Position numbers and translations under genes: made by a program. A stretch of 64,000 nucleotides of DNA from assembly GCA_022559845.1 (NCBI GenBank), contig CM040120.1:308176740-308240739 (forward strand), read 5' to 3'. Positions 11,290 to 21,343 of this stretch are shown here, in pieces (the first letter of the stretch is position 1; each line of letters opens with the position of its first letter). The stretch comes from Amorphophallus konjac. Its lineage: Eukaryota > Streptophyta > Magnoliopsida > Alismatales > Araceae. Below the pieces are notes generated by a model. That model saw nothing but the letters and a program-made list of their open reading frames with translations, ran no database searches and was not told the DNA's origin.

Positions 11290-11812
11290 GATCAAAGGTA
11301 GGATGATAGGCCTCGACAGGGTGTCGCATCCGGAAGCAAAACAGCGGGTCTTGACGGGAAGTCTAACTCGAAAGTGGGAGAGCGGGGCTGTGAAAGCCGA
11401 TAGATAGCGGGAGAGCAAGCTGTGTAAGCCAATGGATAAAGGGATAGAAGGCTTCGAGGGGAGGCCAAAGTCATTGAGTTGTACCGATTGTCACGGTGGG
11501 GCATGATACTAATTATTGGGATAAGCCTAAGCCAGAGGGTAGCGAGACAGTGGGCTTTGACGAAAAGTCTAAGCCAAGAGATATGAGGATAGCGGGCCTC
11601 GACGATGTGTCTAAGCCGAGAGATAGGGAGATAGTGGGATTTGGCCAAAGGATAGCGAGATAGCGGGCTTCGACGATATGTCTAAGCCGAAGGGCAGCGG
11701 GCCTTAACCGAAGGTCTAAACCGAATGGTAGTAGGACAGTGGGCTGTGAAAGTCGGCAAATAACAGGGAAGTGGGCCATAAAAGCTAAAAGATAGCAGGA
11801 TAGCGGGCTGCA
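11290..11812. repeat. 42-bp degenerate tandem repeat
   Basis: GATAGCGGGCYTCGACGAT...GTCTAAGCCGA units start at 11546, 11588 and 11630 (exact 42-base steps) and then with irregular lengths at 11659 and 11694. Weaker copies extend to about 11290 and to the edge of the LTR at 11813. On the minus strand the array opens partial frames of low complexity, which are not genes. Confidence 0.75.
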
Positions 11813-12262
11813 TGTAGCAACCCGAAAATCTAACAAGAGAATAAATGATAATGACTATATAACAAGTATGGAAGATAAAATATAAGTAAAGATAATGGGC
11901 CTTAATATTAATTAGTGGGCCTTAAAATCTAATATAAATAAATCCTCAAAAGATAAAGAACTAATAATCACAAACCCTATTAGCACATAATAAATCCTAA
12001 AGGCCTCACATTTATTAGTCCAATAGCTAATGGTCCTTACGGTTAGGGCCTTAGGGGCATATGTACAAATACCATTATAAGGTAGGGCCTTTGGGTTATA
12101 CAAAACTCTTATTATTATTACGTTCGAAGCATGCATGGGAGGTTAGGGTTTCTAATCAAACAGGGAAAACGGCCGGTGTTAAGGAAAGGATTTCATCAAA
12201 TAGGGAATATAGAGTTTTAATCGAACAAAAACCCTTTGTAGGACTCATAAATCCCAAAATCT

Positions 12263-12270
12263 TATAAATA
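12263..12270 (+). promoter_or_regulatory. TATA-like box in 5' LTR
   Basis: TATAAATA at 12263-12270 is preserved in the other LTR at 16636-16643 and is followed by ACTCCTGYGATA. It is the best candidate for the LTR promoter and would place the transcription start about 30 bases downstream. Confidence 0.55.
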
Positions 12271-12708
12271 TAACTCCTGTGATAAGTAGAGCACGTTGTT
12301 GATGCTGCTATTCGTGAGTTGCTCGCGTGAGGACGACATCGTGATCGTCTTCCTCTGCTTCCCGGTCATCTTCTTCCTCATCTCCCTGTTCGTGATCATT
12401 TTCCGCGCCTGAAGAAGGAAGTGACTGCGTCCTCTTCCTCTTCCTATTCACGTGGGCAGTCACTGTTGCTGCTGTTGTTGCTGCACGAAGAAGTGAACAG
12501 CTTCTTCCCTTCTTCTTCTTCATACTGCATCGTCTGCATCCATTTTCTTCTTTCGTCTTCATCGGTTAAACCCCATAATTAAGGTAGGCTATCTCCCAAG
12601 CCCAACTGTAAATAATTGTCATGCTAGATAGATAGAGCATGTAGATTTCATCCATGAACCTTCCTGCTAGCTGTTTCTCATGCAAACTTAGATTTCTGCA
12701 TGATAAAG

Positions 12709-13865
12709 AATTGACGACCACAGTAGTGGGCGCTATTTTAATGAACAACGTCTTGGCCCTAGACGCTAATTTAATTAGAGTCAACTAGTCTGACATTATT
12801 TTTTGGTTAATTAATAATTACACTCATATTTGAAAATTATTAATTATTAAACCATGATAAATAAAATAATGATATGCATATTTCTAGAATCCTTGTATTT
12901 TTCTCTAGATGACCATGTCTTCAGTTATCCTAAATTCATCATAAACATCAAGATGCTACTGTTCACGTTTCTAAAAAGAAATGAACAGTAGCTTCTATCT
13001 ATAAACACACTTGGCCGGTGTATATCAAATTATAACTGGAACGAATTAACATCTGTTCAAACAGACGTGCACTCATGAAATAGCGCCTCTTCACAGAGAT
13101 GCCAAATCCCGAATAATATTGAATATAAATAAAGACTCGAAATTATGAATTAGCATCGGTGACATGGACGAATTAAAGATATGGCGCCTCCTCAAACAGA
13201 CGCCAATTATAAATAATTTTATAGAACTATTGGAAATTTTTAGAATTGGCGCCTCTTCATAGAGACACTAATTTTAAATGGTTTGTTTAAAATTTGTTAA
13301 ATATAATATTTCATGACCTTTTAAAGGACACTAATTTATGAATTAACGCCGGCATGAATGGACGTTATTTTCTTGTCCCGTAATTTTATCGGGTTTTTGG
13401 CCCATATCGCGGGTCTATTGGCACTGTTGTCTCATGGCCGAGACGGAGTCCCTGTTTCATGAGTTTCACGTTGACACACTATTTCTTGGAGATTGAAAGA
13501 CCCTCCGCTGGATATTCCTTCCGCCGGTTCGAAATTTCTCTCTCTAAGGCCTCCATAAGACTTCGCCAGCCTTGGATTCTCTCAAGACAGCTGAGCAGGT
13601 TGTACCCTCAAAATCTTGAAAACTCCGTTTGTCATGTCACTCTGAAGAAACACGACACCCTAGCCATCATGGAGCGCAGTTTCTGGCGTTCTATGAGAGT
13701 CTGTTACTGTCTTGAATTGGCGACCAGCACGGTTGACGTCATAATGAAATAGTGGCTGTCATAGTGGACGCTATTTCTTCGTGCTTGCATTGTTCACAGA
13801 CTTGGCAACCACTACAGTGGACGTGTATTCTGTAATTTGTGGCGACCTGAGTGGACGCCAATTAC
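12709..13865 (+). repeat. Variable-core hairpin array, 5' LTR copy
   Basis: A series of about 14 short inverted repeats shares an outer stem close to AATTGGCG...CGCTAATT while the inner stem differs between units: CCAC/GTGG at 12709, CTCT/AGAG near 13250, CCTTT/AAAGG near 13317, and others at 13335, 13718, 13750, 13802 and 13840. The array is in two blocks (about 12709-13365 and 13718-13865). The same units, with point differences, are in the 3' LTR at 17073-18208, where they are easier to read. Confidence 0.75.
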
Positions 13866-14879
13866 CTAGATTTCATGAATGTCCTGATTTTTATATGATT
13901 TATCGCCATGTCATCTTGTCCAAAGTTCTGTCCTTGAACTCTATGTTCCGTGAATTTACCTTAGCGTTCCTACATGACTTGGTTCTTGGAACTCTTATGG
14001 CCATTAATTGACGTGGAATTGGTCTAGAATTTAAAAGGGGCTATGGGTCCAACAAACTTGACACTCAATGCTAGAACAAAAGTGACGGGGTCCAGATCTG
14101 ATCCCATGGATGAGGTAAAATCCAAACATGTGCCGGTATTATGAATGATCGGGTGTGGCATTGCACCAATGAAAAGTAAGATTGCTATATGACATTTCCA
14201 TAAAAGATTGACATGTTCACGACATAAAATGTTTGAATTCATATTATACATATGGCCAATCTTACAAATGATAGTCTCATGATATGCTCTTGTGAAAGCG
14301 AGCACCTTATTGAAATACTTGTTATTGTCTCATCATGACTGTCCTTGAATTCATTTCCTAAATATTGTTCTGTCTATTTCCCTTATAGTTCTTGAAATTA
14401 TCTCCGAATTATTGATCCGTCTCGTGCCATTATAGTTCTTGATTATTGTGTACCCTTGCATGATCTGCATTTCATGTTAAATTGTTAATTACTTAAAGCT
14501 AGCTTGGAGCAAGAGATATAAGACCTACTGAGCGTTCGCTCACCTAGTGTTTTCTCCTATTTTTCAGGTAATAAGGGAGATGAATGCAACCAAGATGGGC
14601 AAGGGAAAGAGTGAAGAGTGCTCCGGCAATCTAGACGAACCTACTAGTTTTATGTCATGTCTAGTCATATCTAGTTAAGTGTCTATTGTAATTTTCTTTT
14701 ATTTTGAGTCTATCAGCTGGAGTCAAAAGTTATAATAAATTATTATTTGGAATATCAATAAAATTATATTTTGTCCAATTATATCGTGCCTTTATAATTT
14801 GCTTTGATTGCCATGACTGTTTCGCTGCCACAATCTGAGCAACACATTCCGCTGCAATCGGTTCGGGGTGTGACAGAAG

Positions 14880-14892
14880 TGGTATCAGAGCC
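14880..14892 (+). other. Primer-binding site (initiator Met-tRNA type)
   Basis: TGGTATCAGAGCC lies four bases after the 5' LTR end. TGGTATCAGAGC is the complement of the 3' end of plant initiator Met-tRNA, used by many copia and chromovirus elements to prime minus-strand DNA. Confidence 0.9.
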
Positions 14893-15082
14893 TAGGCTTT
14901 TCTAAATCCCTAGGTCATTAAGTCCAAGTTATAAGTTGAGTTGTCCTTGTCAATTACCCTATAGGAACTCAGTGAGATTTGGGTAGAGCCTTGGGTAACT
15001 AACATATATAAGTTTTTACTTAAGTTAAATGATATCAACACATGAATAATGATCGTTTAAAAAACTTGTTTTGTAGGCTAAG

Positions 15083-16072
15083 ATGGCCTCCGAGCGAGCC
15101 CAATGGAGGGAGATGTAACTTACTGTCCAAGGTTTAACTCAGGCTTTGCAACAAGTAGCACAAGGCAGAGCTTATCATGGAATGGGAGATTTGTATCGGA
15201 GCTTCCAAGTAATGAATCCCCCTAAGTTTAGTGGGTCTACTGACCTGAATGAGGCCCAGAATTGGGTGCGAGAGATAGAAAGGGCCTACAGGGTTATGCA
15301 ATGTACCGACCAGGAAAAGGTGCTATTGGGAACTTATCAATTAGAAAGAGATGCCCGAGCTTGGTGGGAGTCTGTGGAAGTAATTTTGCCCAATGACCAA
15401 GTAACCTGGAATGAGTTCTTAGAATATTTCAATGAGAAGTATTTCTCGGACAGAATACGAGAGAGGAAGGCTATGGAGTTTGCATCACTAAAGTAATGTA
15501 GTTTATCGGTAGCGGACAATGAAGCACACTTTTCTAGATTAGGCCATTATGCACCTCATTTAGTTGGCACGGAAAGGATAAGAGCCAAGAGATTCATGAA
15601 TGGTTTAAAAGTGGAGTTTATTCCTCAGTTGGCTCCGTTAGACATTCAGACTTATGCAGAGATGGTCAAAAAGGCCCAACTATTAGAAGATGCTATGGAT
15701 ATGGCGGAACGGATTAAAGGAAAGATTGCCAAGAAAGGGTTAGCAAATGGATCCAAGAGTGGGGAACCTGTTAATGAAAAGAAGAGGTCAAATGGGGGTA
15801 ATGGTTCTCGAAAGGACAAAAAGCGTAGGAATGAGGACCAACAGATTATTCTAGGCCAGGAAAAGTGTGAGCATTGCAATAAAGGAGGGCACAAATCGGA
15901 AGAGTGTTGGTATAAACTCGGGAAATGCATTCGTTGCGGGAGTGAAGACCATAGGATCGCCCGTTGTCCTCTTATAAAGGAGCAAGTGCCGCGCGATAAG
16001 CAACAAGGTGGACCAAAGCAGCAGGGCAGGCCACAAGCATTGGAAGGTAACTTTAAATCTTGTCTGAGTTAA
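15083..16072 (+). pseudogene. gag, Ty3/gypsy chromovirus-like, broken
   Basis: One plus-strand frame runs from ATG at 15083 to TGA-type termination at 16072 (about 330 codons) with two internal stops, TAA 15116-15118 and TAA 15494-15496; the latter sits where related Gags have Gln, a C-to-T change. The Retrotrans_gag region (about 15200-15590) shows the W...IE...C...KV...L...A..WW pattern and W..F...F..KY. Near the end are two CCHC zinc knuckles, CEHCNKGGHKSEEC and CIRCGSEDHRIARC, for RNA packaging. Protease and everything downstream are absent. The start was chosen because it is the first ATG in frame after the primer-binding site. Gag would form the virus-like particle; this copy cannot make it whole. 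Confidence 0.88.
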
Positions 16073-16171
16073 AAATTTTATGTGTGGACATGATAATCAT
16101 GCATATTTGATGACTTTGTATTCCACTATGTTAGAAAGGAAAGCATGTGAATTTGGGAACCAAATTCTTTT
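16073..16171 (+). other. Residual internal sequence after gag
   Basis: About 100 bases join the end of gag straight to the polypurine tract. No pol remnant is visible, so pol was removed completely or was never part of this lineage. Confidence 0.6.
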
Positions 16172-16184
16172 AAGTGGAGGAGGG
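16172..16184 (+). other. Polypurine tract
   Basis: AAGTGGAGGAGGG directly precedes the 3' LTR start TGTAGCAACCC. This is the expected plus-strand primer site. Confidence 0.85.
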
Positions 16185-18873
16185 TGTAGCAACCCAGAAA
16201 TCTAACAAGAGAATAAATGATAATGACTATATAACAATTATGGAAGATAAATTATAAGTAAAGATAATGGGCCTTAATATTAATTAGTGGGCCTTGAAAC
16301 CCACTATAAATAAATCCTCAAAAGATAAAGACCCAATAATCGCAAACCCTATTAGCACATAATAAATCTTAAAAGGCCTCACGTTTATTAGTCCAATAGC
16401 TAATGGGCCTTACGGTTAGGGCCTTATCGGCATATGTACAAATACCATTATAAGGTAGGGCCTTTGGGTTATACAAAACTCTTAATATTATTACGTTCGA
16501 AGCATGCATGGGAGGTTAGGGTTTCTGATCAAACAGGGAAAACGGCCGGTGTTAAGGAAAGGATTTGATCAAATAGGGAAGATAGAGTTTTAATCGAACA
16601 AAAATCCTTAGTAGGATTCTTAAAGTCAAAAATCCTATAAATATAACTCCTGCGATAGGTAGAGCACGTTGCTGTTGCTGCTGTTCGTGAGTTGCTCGTG
16701 TGACGTGATCGTCTTCCTCTGCTTCCCGATCATCTTCTTCCTCGTCTCCCTGTTCGTGATCACTTTTTACGCGTGAAGAAGGAACGTGACTGCATCCTCT
16801 TCCTCTTCCTGTTCGCGTGGGCAATCACTGTTGCTACTGCCGTTGCTGCACGAAGAAGCGAACAGCTTCTTCCCTTCTTCTTCTTCTTCCTGCTGCGTCG
16901 TCTGCATCCGTTTTCTTCTTTCATCTTCATCGGTTAAACCCCGTAAGGTACGCTATCTCCCAAGCCCAACTTTAAATAATTGTCATGCTAGATAGATAGA
17001 GCATATAGATTTCATCCACGAACCTTCCTGCTAGCTGTTTCTCATGCAAACTTGGATTTCTGCATGATAAAGAATTGGCGACCACAGCAGTGGGCGCTAT
17101 TTTAATTAACAGCGCCTTGGCTCTGGATGCTAATTTAATTAGCGTCAACTAGCCTGCCGTTATTTTCTGGTTAATTAATAATTACACTCATCTTTGAAAA
17201 TCATTAATTATTAAACCATGATAGAAAAAATAATGATATGCATATTTTTAGAATCCTTGTATTTTTCTCTAGATGACCATGTCTTCAGTTCTCCTAAATT
17301 CATCATAAACATCAAGATGCTACTGTTCACGTTTCTAAAAAGAAATGAACAGTGGCTTCTATCTATAAACGCACCTAGCCGATGTATATCAAATTATAAC
17401 CGGAAAGGATTGGCGTCTGTTCAAACAGGCGAGTGCTCATGAAATAGGGCCTCTTCATAGAGACGCCAAATCCTGAATAATAGTGAATATAAATAAAGAT
17501 TGGAAATTATGAATTAGCGTCGGTGACATGGATGCTAATTAAAAATATGGCGCGTCCTCAAACGGACGCCAATTATAAATAATTTTATAGAACTATTGGA
17601 AATTCCTAGAATTGGCGCCTCTTCACAGAGACGCTAATTTTAAATGGTTTATTTAAAATATGTCAAATATAATATTTGGCGACCTTTTAAAGTGATGCTA
17701 ATTTATGAATTAACACCTGCTTGAATGGACACTATTTTCTTGTTCCACAGTTTTATCGGGTTTTTGGCCCATATCGCGGGTCTATTGGCACTGATGTCTC
17801 ATGGCCGAGACGGAGTCCCTGTTTCATGAGTTTCACGTTGACACACTATTTCTTAGAGATATGAAAGGCCCTCCACCGGATTGAAATTTCTCTCTCTAAG
17901 GCCTCCGTAAGACTTCGCTAGTCTTGGACTCCCTCAAGACAGCTGAGCAGGTTGTACCCTGAAAACCCTGTTTGTCATGTCACTCTGAAGAAACATGACA
18001 CCCTAGCCATCATGGAGCGCGATTTCTGGCGTTCTTTGAGAGTCTATCACAGTCTGGAATTGGCGACCAGCACAGTTGACATCATAATGAAATAGTGGCT
18101 GTCACAGTGGACGCTATTTCTTCGTGCCTACATTGTTCATAGAATTGGCGGCCACTATAGTGGACGCGTATTCTGTAATTGGCGGAGGCTTGAGTGGACG
18201 CCAATTACCCTGATTTCATGAATGTCCTGATTTGTATATGATTTATCGCCATGTCATCTTGTCCAAAGTTCTGTCTTTGAACTCTATGTTCTGTGAATCT
18301 ACCTTAACGTTCCTACATGACTTGGTTCTTGGAACTCTTTTGGCCATTAATTGACGTGGAATTGGTCTAGAATTTAAAAGGGGCTTTGGGTCCAACAAAC
18401 TTGGCACTCAATGCTAGAACAAAAGTGACGGGGTCCAGATCTGATCCCATGGACGAGGCAAAGTTCAAACATGTGCCGGTATCATGAATGATCGGGTGTG
18501 ACATTACACCAATGAAAAGCAAGATTGATCTATAACATTTCCACAAAAGATTGACATGTTCACGACTCAAAATGTTTGAATTCATATTATACATATGGCC
18601 AATCTTACAAACGATATTCTCATGATATGCCCTTGTGAAAGTGAGCATCTTATTGAAATACTTGTTATTGCCTCATCATGACTGTCCTTGAATTCATTTC
18701 CTAAATATTATTCTGTCTATTTCCCTTATAGTTCTTGAAATTATCTCCGAATTATTGATCTATCTCGTGCCATTATAGTTCTTGATTATTGTGTACCCTT
18801 GCATGATCTGCATTTCATGTTAAATTGTTAATTACTTAAAGTTAGCTTGGAGTAAGAGATATAAGACTTACTG
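16185..18873 (+). repeat. 3' LTR of the gag-only gypsy element, truncated
   Basis: It matches 11813 to about 14528 of the 5' LTR and stops at ..AAGACTTACTG, where the 5' LTR continues with AGCGTTCGCTC. The last ~350 bases are missing because another repeat begins at 18874. The TATA-like box is at 16636-16643. Confidence 0.88.
17073..18208 (+). repeat. Variable-core hairpin array, 3' LTR copy
   Basis: Units read by eye (left arm / right arm): 17073-17102 GGCGaCCAC/GTGGgCGCT; 17412-17431 GCGtCTGTT/AACAGgCG; 17443-17470 GGcCTCT/AGAGaCGCC; 17512-17540 AATTAGCGTC/GATGCTAATT; 17549-17574 GGCGcGTCC/GGACGCC; 17610-17638 AATTGGCGcCTCT/AGAGaCGCTAATT; 17674-17703 GGCGaCcTTT/AAAGtGaTGCT; 17708-17735; 18058-18088; 18090-18119; 18143-18172 GGCGgCCAC/GTGGaCGCG; 18176-18208 TAATTGGCG/CGCCAATTA. 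Loops are about 2-9 bases. The outer arms are constant and the inner arms vary but stay complementary. Confidence 0.78.
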
Positions 18874-19804
18874 TGTGACGCCCCGAATCGTAAACCCGGT
18901 CCAGTCGTAAAGACTCACGTCAGATCCCGATCGAGACGTCACAGTGGGACAACCCAAATGGTACAATTTCGGTAGAAGATTTCACATAAACACTGAGACA
19001 TCATTGCAGCGGAAATGAAATTACTCGAATCATCAGCTTACATTCAAATGACTTCATCCACATAGATCGAAATAAAGATCAACCAATTAACAAGTCATTT
19101 ATTACATAACCAAATTTCACACACATTCTTTTTTCTATCATAACTACCTAAAGTAATGACTCGTAGTAAATCCAAGTCGCGGTCAGAACACTGCGAGATC
19201 ACTCCTCGCTTTCTTCTACCGCTTCTCTTGAAAATGTTCAACGGGATGAGTCTACGAATAGACCCAGTAAGAGACTAAGCATAGTCCCCAGTCATAATAT
19301 GTATAAACATATCCAAAGTGATTTACAGTATTTCATTTCATAAGTCATTCTTAGGCATACTTTCAATTAGATAACACATGAGATTAATACATTTAACTCA
19401 ATTTCAAATTTACGATCATAAGTCATGATATCAACATTTTACAAATAAACATGTACAATAAAACTTTATTCTATCAATGACAATTCAACATTTGTAAATA
19501 TTACTATGCAATATAATTCAGCTCATTTATCAATAGAATGATTCCAGTACTAGGCGGAGTATAGCCTCACGCATAGTGAAAGGATCCAAACAGACTTAAT
19601 ATGTTCTTTTCCAAGTCACCATTTGATATACCGGAGATTCATTAACAGTAAACATTTACAGTGTAATAACAGTAAAATGCAATAACAGTTCAGTAGGCAA
19701 TAACACTAGTTTCAATATCAGTTCAACGAGTAGTAACAGTACTTTCAATATCGATTCAGTGAACAGTAATAACAGTTCCAATATCAATTCAGTGAGTAGT
19801 AATA
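18874..19804 (-). mobile_element. Partial minus-strand gypsy LTR
   Basis: The left edge TGTGACGCCCCGAATC is the reverse complement of a typical gypsy LTR end (compare GGTTCGGGGTGTGACA, the end of the 5' LTR at 14875). The next bases contain the reverse of a CCGCTGCAAT-type motif, also found just before the end of the gypsy LTR at 14850. It therefore reads as the 3' end of an LTR on the minus strand. It interrupts the 3' LTR of the preceding element and is itself cut at 19805 by Sirevirus S1. No coding sequence is present. Confidence 0.65.
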
Positions 19805-20075
19805 TGTTGTATATATATCTCGGTGTTTTTGATGATAACAAAACCAAGGACATATGGTTGCTCACATGCTTGGAACTAATAACCTAAGTGATTTTCATAA
19901 GCTTTCAAGGTCGGAACTCTTCATGTTTTTGCTTAAGGTTTTAGCATTCCAAATGGTTTTCTAAGAACTTGAATGAACTTGAAATAACTTTTAACCAATC
20001 GTTCAATTCATGCCTCGATCATATGGATACACTTTTCTGGGCTAAACTCTTCATTTTTCAGGTTTTTGACAGTTC

Positions 20076-20250
20076 GGTCGACCTCCAGCATCACCCCGGT
20101 CGACCTGGAATAACAGAATGGAAGTTTTTACATGCTGTCTCAGTGGCGGTCGACCGCCCCCTCAATCCCGGTCGACCGGATTTCCCAGGGACTGGCCTCC
20201 TGCAGGTTTCTCAGTGGCGGTCGACCGCCAGCCCCTGTAGGTCGACCGCC
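20076..20250 (+). repeat. Array of six GGTCGACC palindromes in S1 LTR
   Basis: Cores at 20076, 20098, 20147, 20170, 20219 and 20240 come as three pairs about 22 bases apart, for example GGCGGTCGACCGCC at 20145-20158 and 20217-20230 and CCGGTCGACCGG at 20168-20179. They resemble the palindrome pairs in the unrelated DNA at 444-2079 and 6966-7222. Confidence 0.8.
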
Positions 20251-20390
20251 AGCCCCGAGCTACTCAATATTGTTGACTTTTTGTCACTTCGAGGGAAGCA
20301 TTTCCACTTGGTATTATTTAATCCCTAAGCACTCAAACCCTCCAGAAATTGTGGATCTGGTCTGGGGGAGTCCATGGACCATTCAAAGCC

Positions 20391-20397
20391 TATAAAA
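20391..20397 (+). promoter_or_regulatory. TATA box of S1 LTR
   Basis: TATAAAA sits in the middle of the LTR, followed by a purine-rich segment, the usual place of the copia promoter. Confidence 0.6.
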
Positions 20398-20853
20398 CTT
20401 ATACAAGAAGGTTAAGAAAACCCTAATGCTCAAGGTGGATCAAAGAGGCTATTAAAGAGGAAGAGAAGGAAGCTAGCACTGTAGCCGTGAACAGTGATCC
20501 GAGAGGAGTTCTTCATCCTTCTTCATCCATTCAAGTGAAGATCAATCTAAGGGATCAAGCTGCATCCAAAGCATTCTTCATCCACTAAGGGGGAGCAACT
20601 CAAGATTCTTCTCTTGTGTTCTAAATTCATATTTTCTCTTGAGCTTCATTTGTGGTTCTTGTAATCATTAAACTTTTCAGTGTGTGTGCATCTTCCTAGA
20701 TCCATGTGTGTGTGTTTGTGTGTTCAATCCGTTGTAGTTGTGTGTGTGTTAAGGTGTTCTTGCACCTTCGCGGAAGCTCTCTTTCTCAGTGTGTGTGTGC
20801 GTGCGTCTGATCTTGTAACACTTTACAAGATAGTGTGTGGATCCTCACTGTCA

Positions 20854-20904
20854 GTGAGGGGTGGACGTAGGTTGCTGTTGTGGCATCCGAACCACCTTAA
20901 AATT
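20854..20904 (+). promoter_or_regulatory. Conserved Sirevirus LTR motif
   Basis: GGGGTGGACGTAGG is followed about 15 bases later by CCGAACCACCTT. GGTGG and CCACC can pair. The same motif is in both S2 LTRs (29431-29474, 58629-58672) although the rest of the LTRs differ, so it is held by selection across families. Its role (RNA structure, polyadenylation or packaging) is unknown to me. Confidence 0.65.
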
Positions 20905-21281
20905 ACTGTCTCATTGTGGTTTGCTCCTTATCTCCTATCCCCTTTCTGTGCACCCTTGTGGATCCAGTTATTTTGAAACCGTTAGATCTAGAATTTTTGT
21001 CCCCCCTTTCTCATAAATCCTTTGGTATATCAAAAGCTGGATTCGGACTGACAAGGTTACTCTCGCCAGAAAGATAACAGCTTGCGTGAGTGAATCTACG
21101 GATTTGTTGACTACGCCTAGTACCAAGGGTTATTGCAGTGTTGTTTTGATAAATCTAGTTTTTCCTGATCTTGTTTTCCTGTGTCCTCACGTAATCATAA
21201 AATTGTTTTTATTTCGGCAAAGAATTTATTATCACCCAATTCACCCCCCTCTTGGGTGCCATTTAATCTCGGGACTTCAAT

Positions 21282-21293
21282 TGGTATCAGAGC
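21282..21293 (+). other. Primer-binding site of S1
   Basis: TGGTATCAGAGC starts three bases after the LTR end. It is complementary to the 3' end of initiator Met-tRNA. Confidence 0.9.
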
Positions 21294-21343
21294 TAAGGCT
21301 CTTTCTCTCACAGATCCAACGATCTAGAGTAAGATCTGGTTAA

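Larger units (their letters stand above)
11813..14875 (+). repeat. 5' LTR of the gag-only gypsy element (3063 bp)
   Basis: It begins TGTAGCAACCC and ends GGGGTGTGACA (TG...CA ends), directly followed by a primer-binding site. The first ~2.7 kb is repeated at 16185-18873 with scattered substitutions and small indels, so the element is not recent. It holds a TATA-like box, a pyrimidine-rich tract (12330-12560) and the hairpin array at 12709-13865. Confidence 0.9.
11813..18873 (+). mobile_element. Gag-only gypsy-type LTR retrotransposon, no pol
   Basis: Two long LTRs (11813-14875 and 16185-18873, the second truncated) enclose only about 1.3 kb. The internal part has a Met-tRNA-type primer-binding site, one broken gag and a polypurine tract, with no protease, integrase, reverse transcriptase or RNase H. 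This is the layout of a non-autonomous element that keeps gag (a TR-GAG-like arrangement) but with unusually long LTRs. It would need pol from a related autonomous chromovirus-like element. The target duplication cannot be checked because the right end is lost; the base pairs left of 11813 are ..GGCTGCA. Confidence 0.85.
19805..21279 (+). repeat. 5' LTR of Sirevirus S1 (1475 bp)
   Basis: It starts TGTTGTATATATATCTCGGTG, continues with TTTTTGATGATAACAAAACC as Sirevirus LTRs do, and ends GGGACTTCA just before the primer-binding site. It contains GTCGAC palindromes (20076-20250), a TATA box at 20391 and GT-rich simple repeats (20680-20800). With only one LTR in view, its age cannot be judged. 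Confidence 0.85.

Noticed and set aside
12308..12562. Acidic minus-strand ORF in the gypsy LTR, echoed at 16552-16824
   Set aside because: It translates a low-complexity CTTCCTCT-type tract; its frame differs in length and continuity between the LTRs.
13459..14011. Host gene fragments inside the gypsy LTR
   Set aside because: The same frames are present but broken in the other LTR; the sequence is LTR body, not a captured gene.
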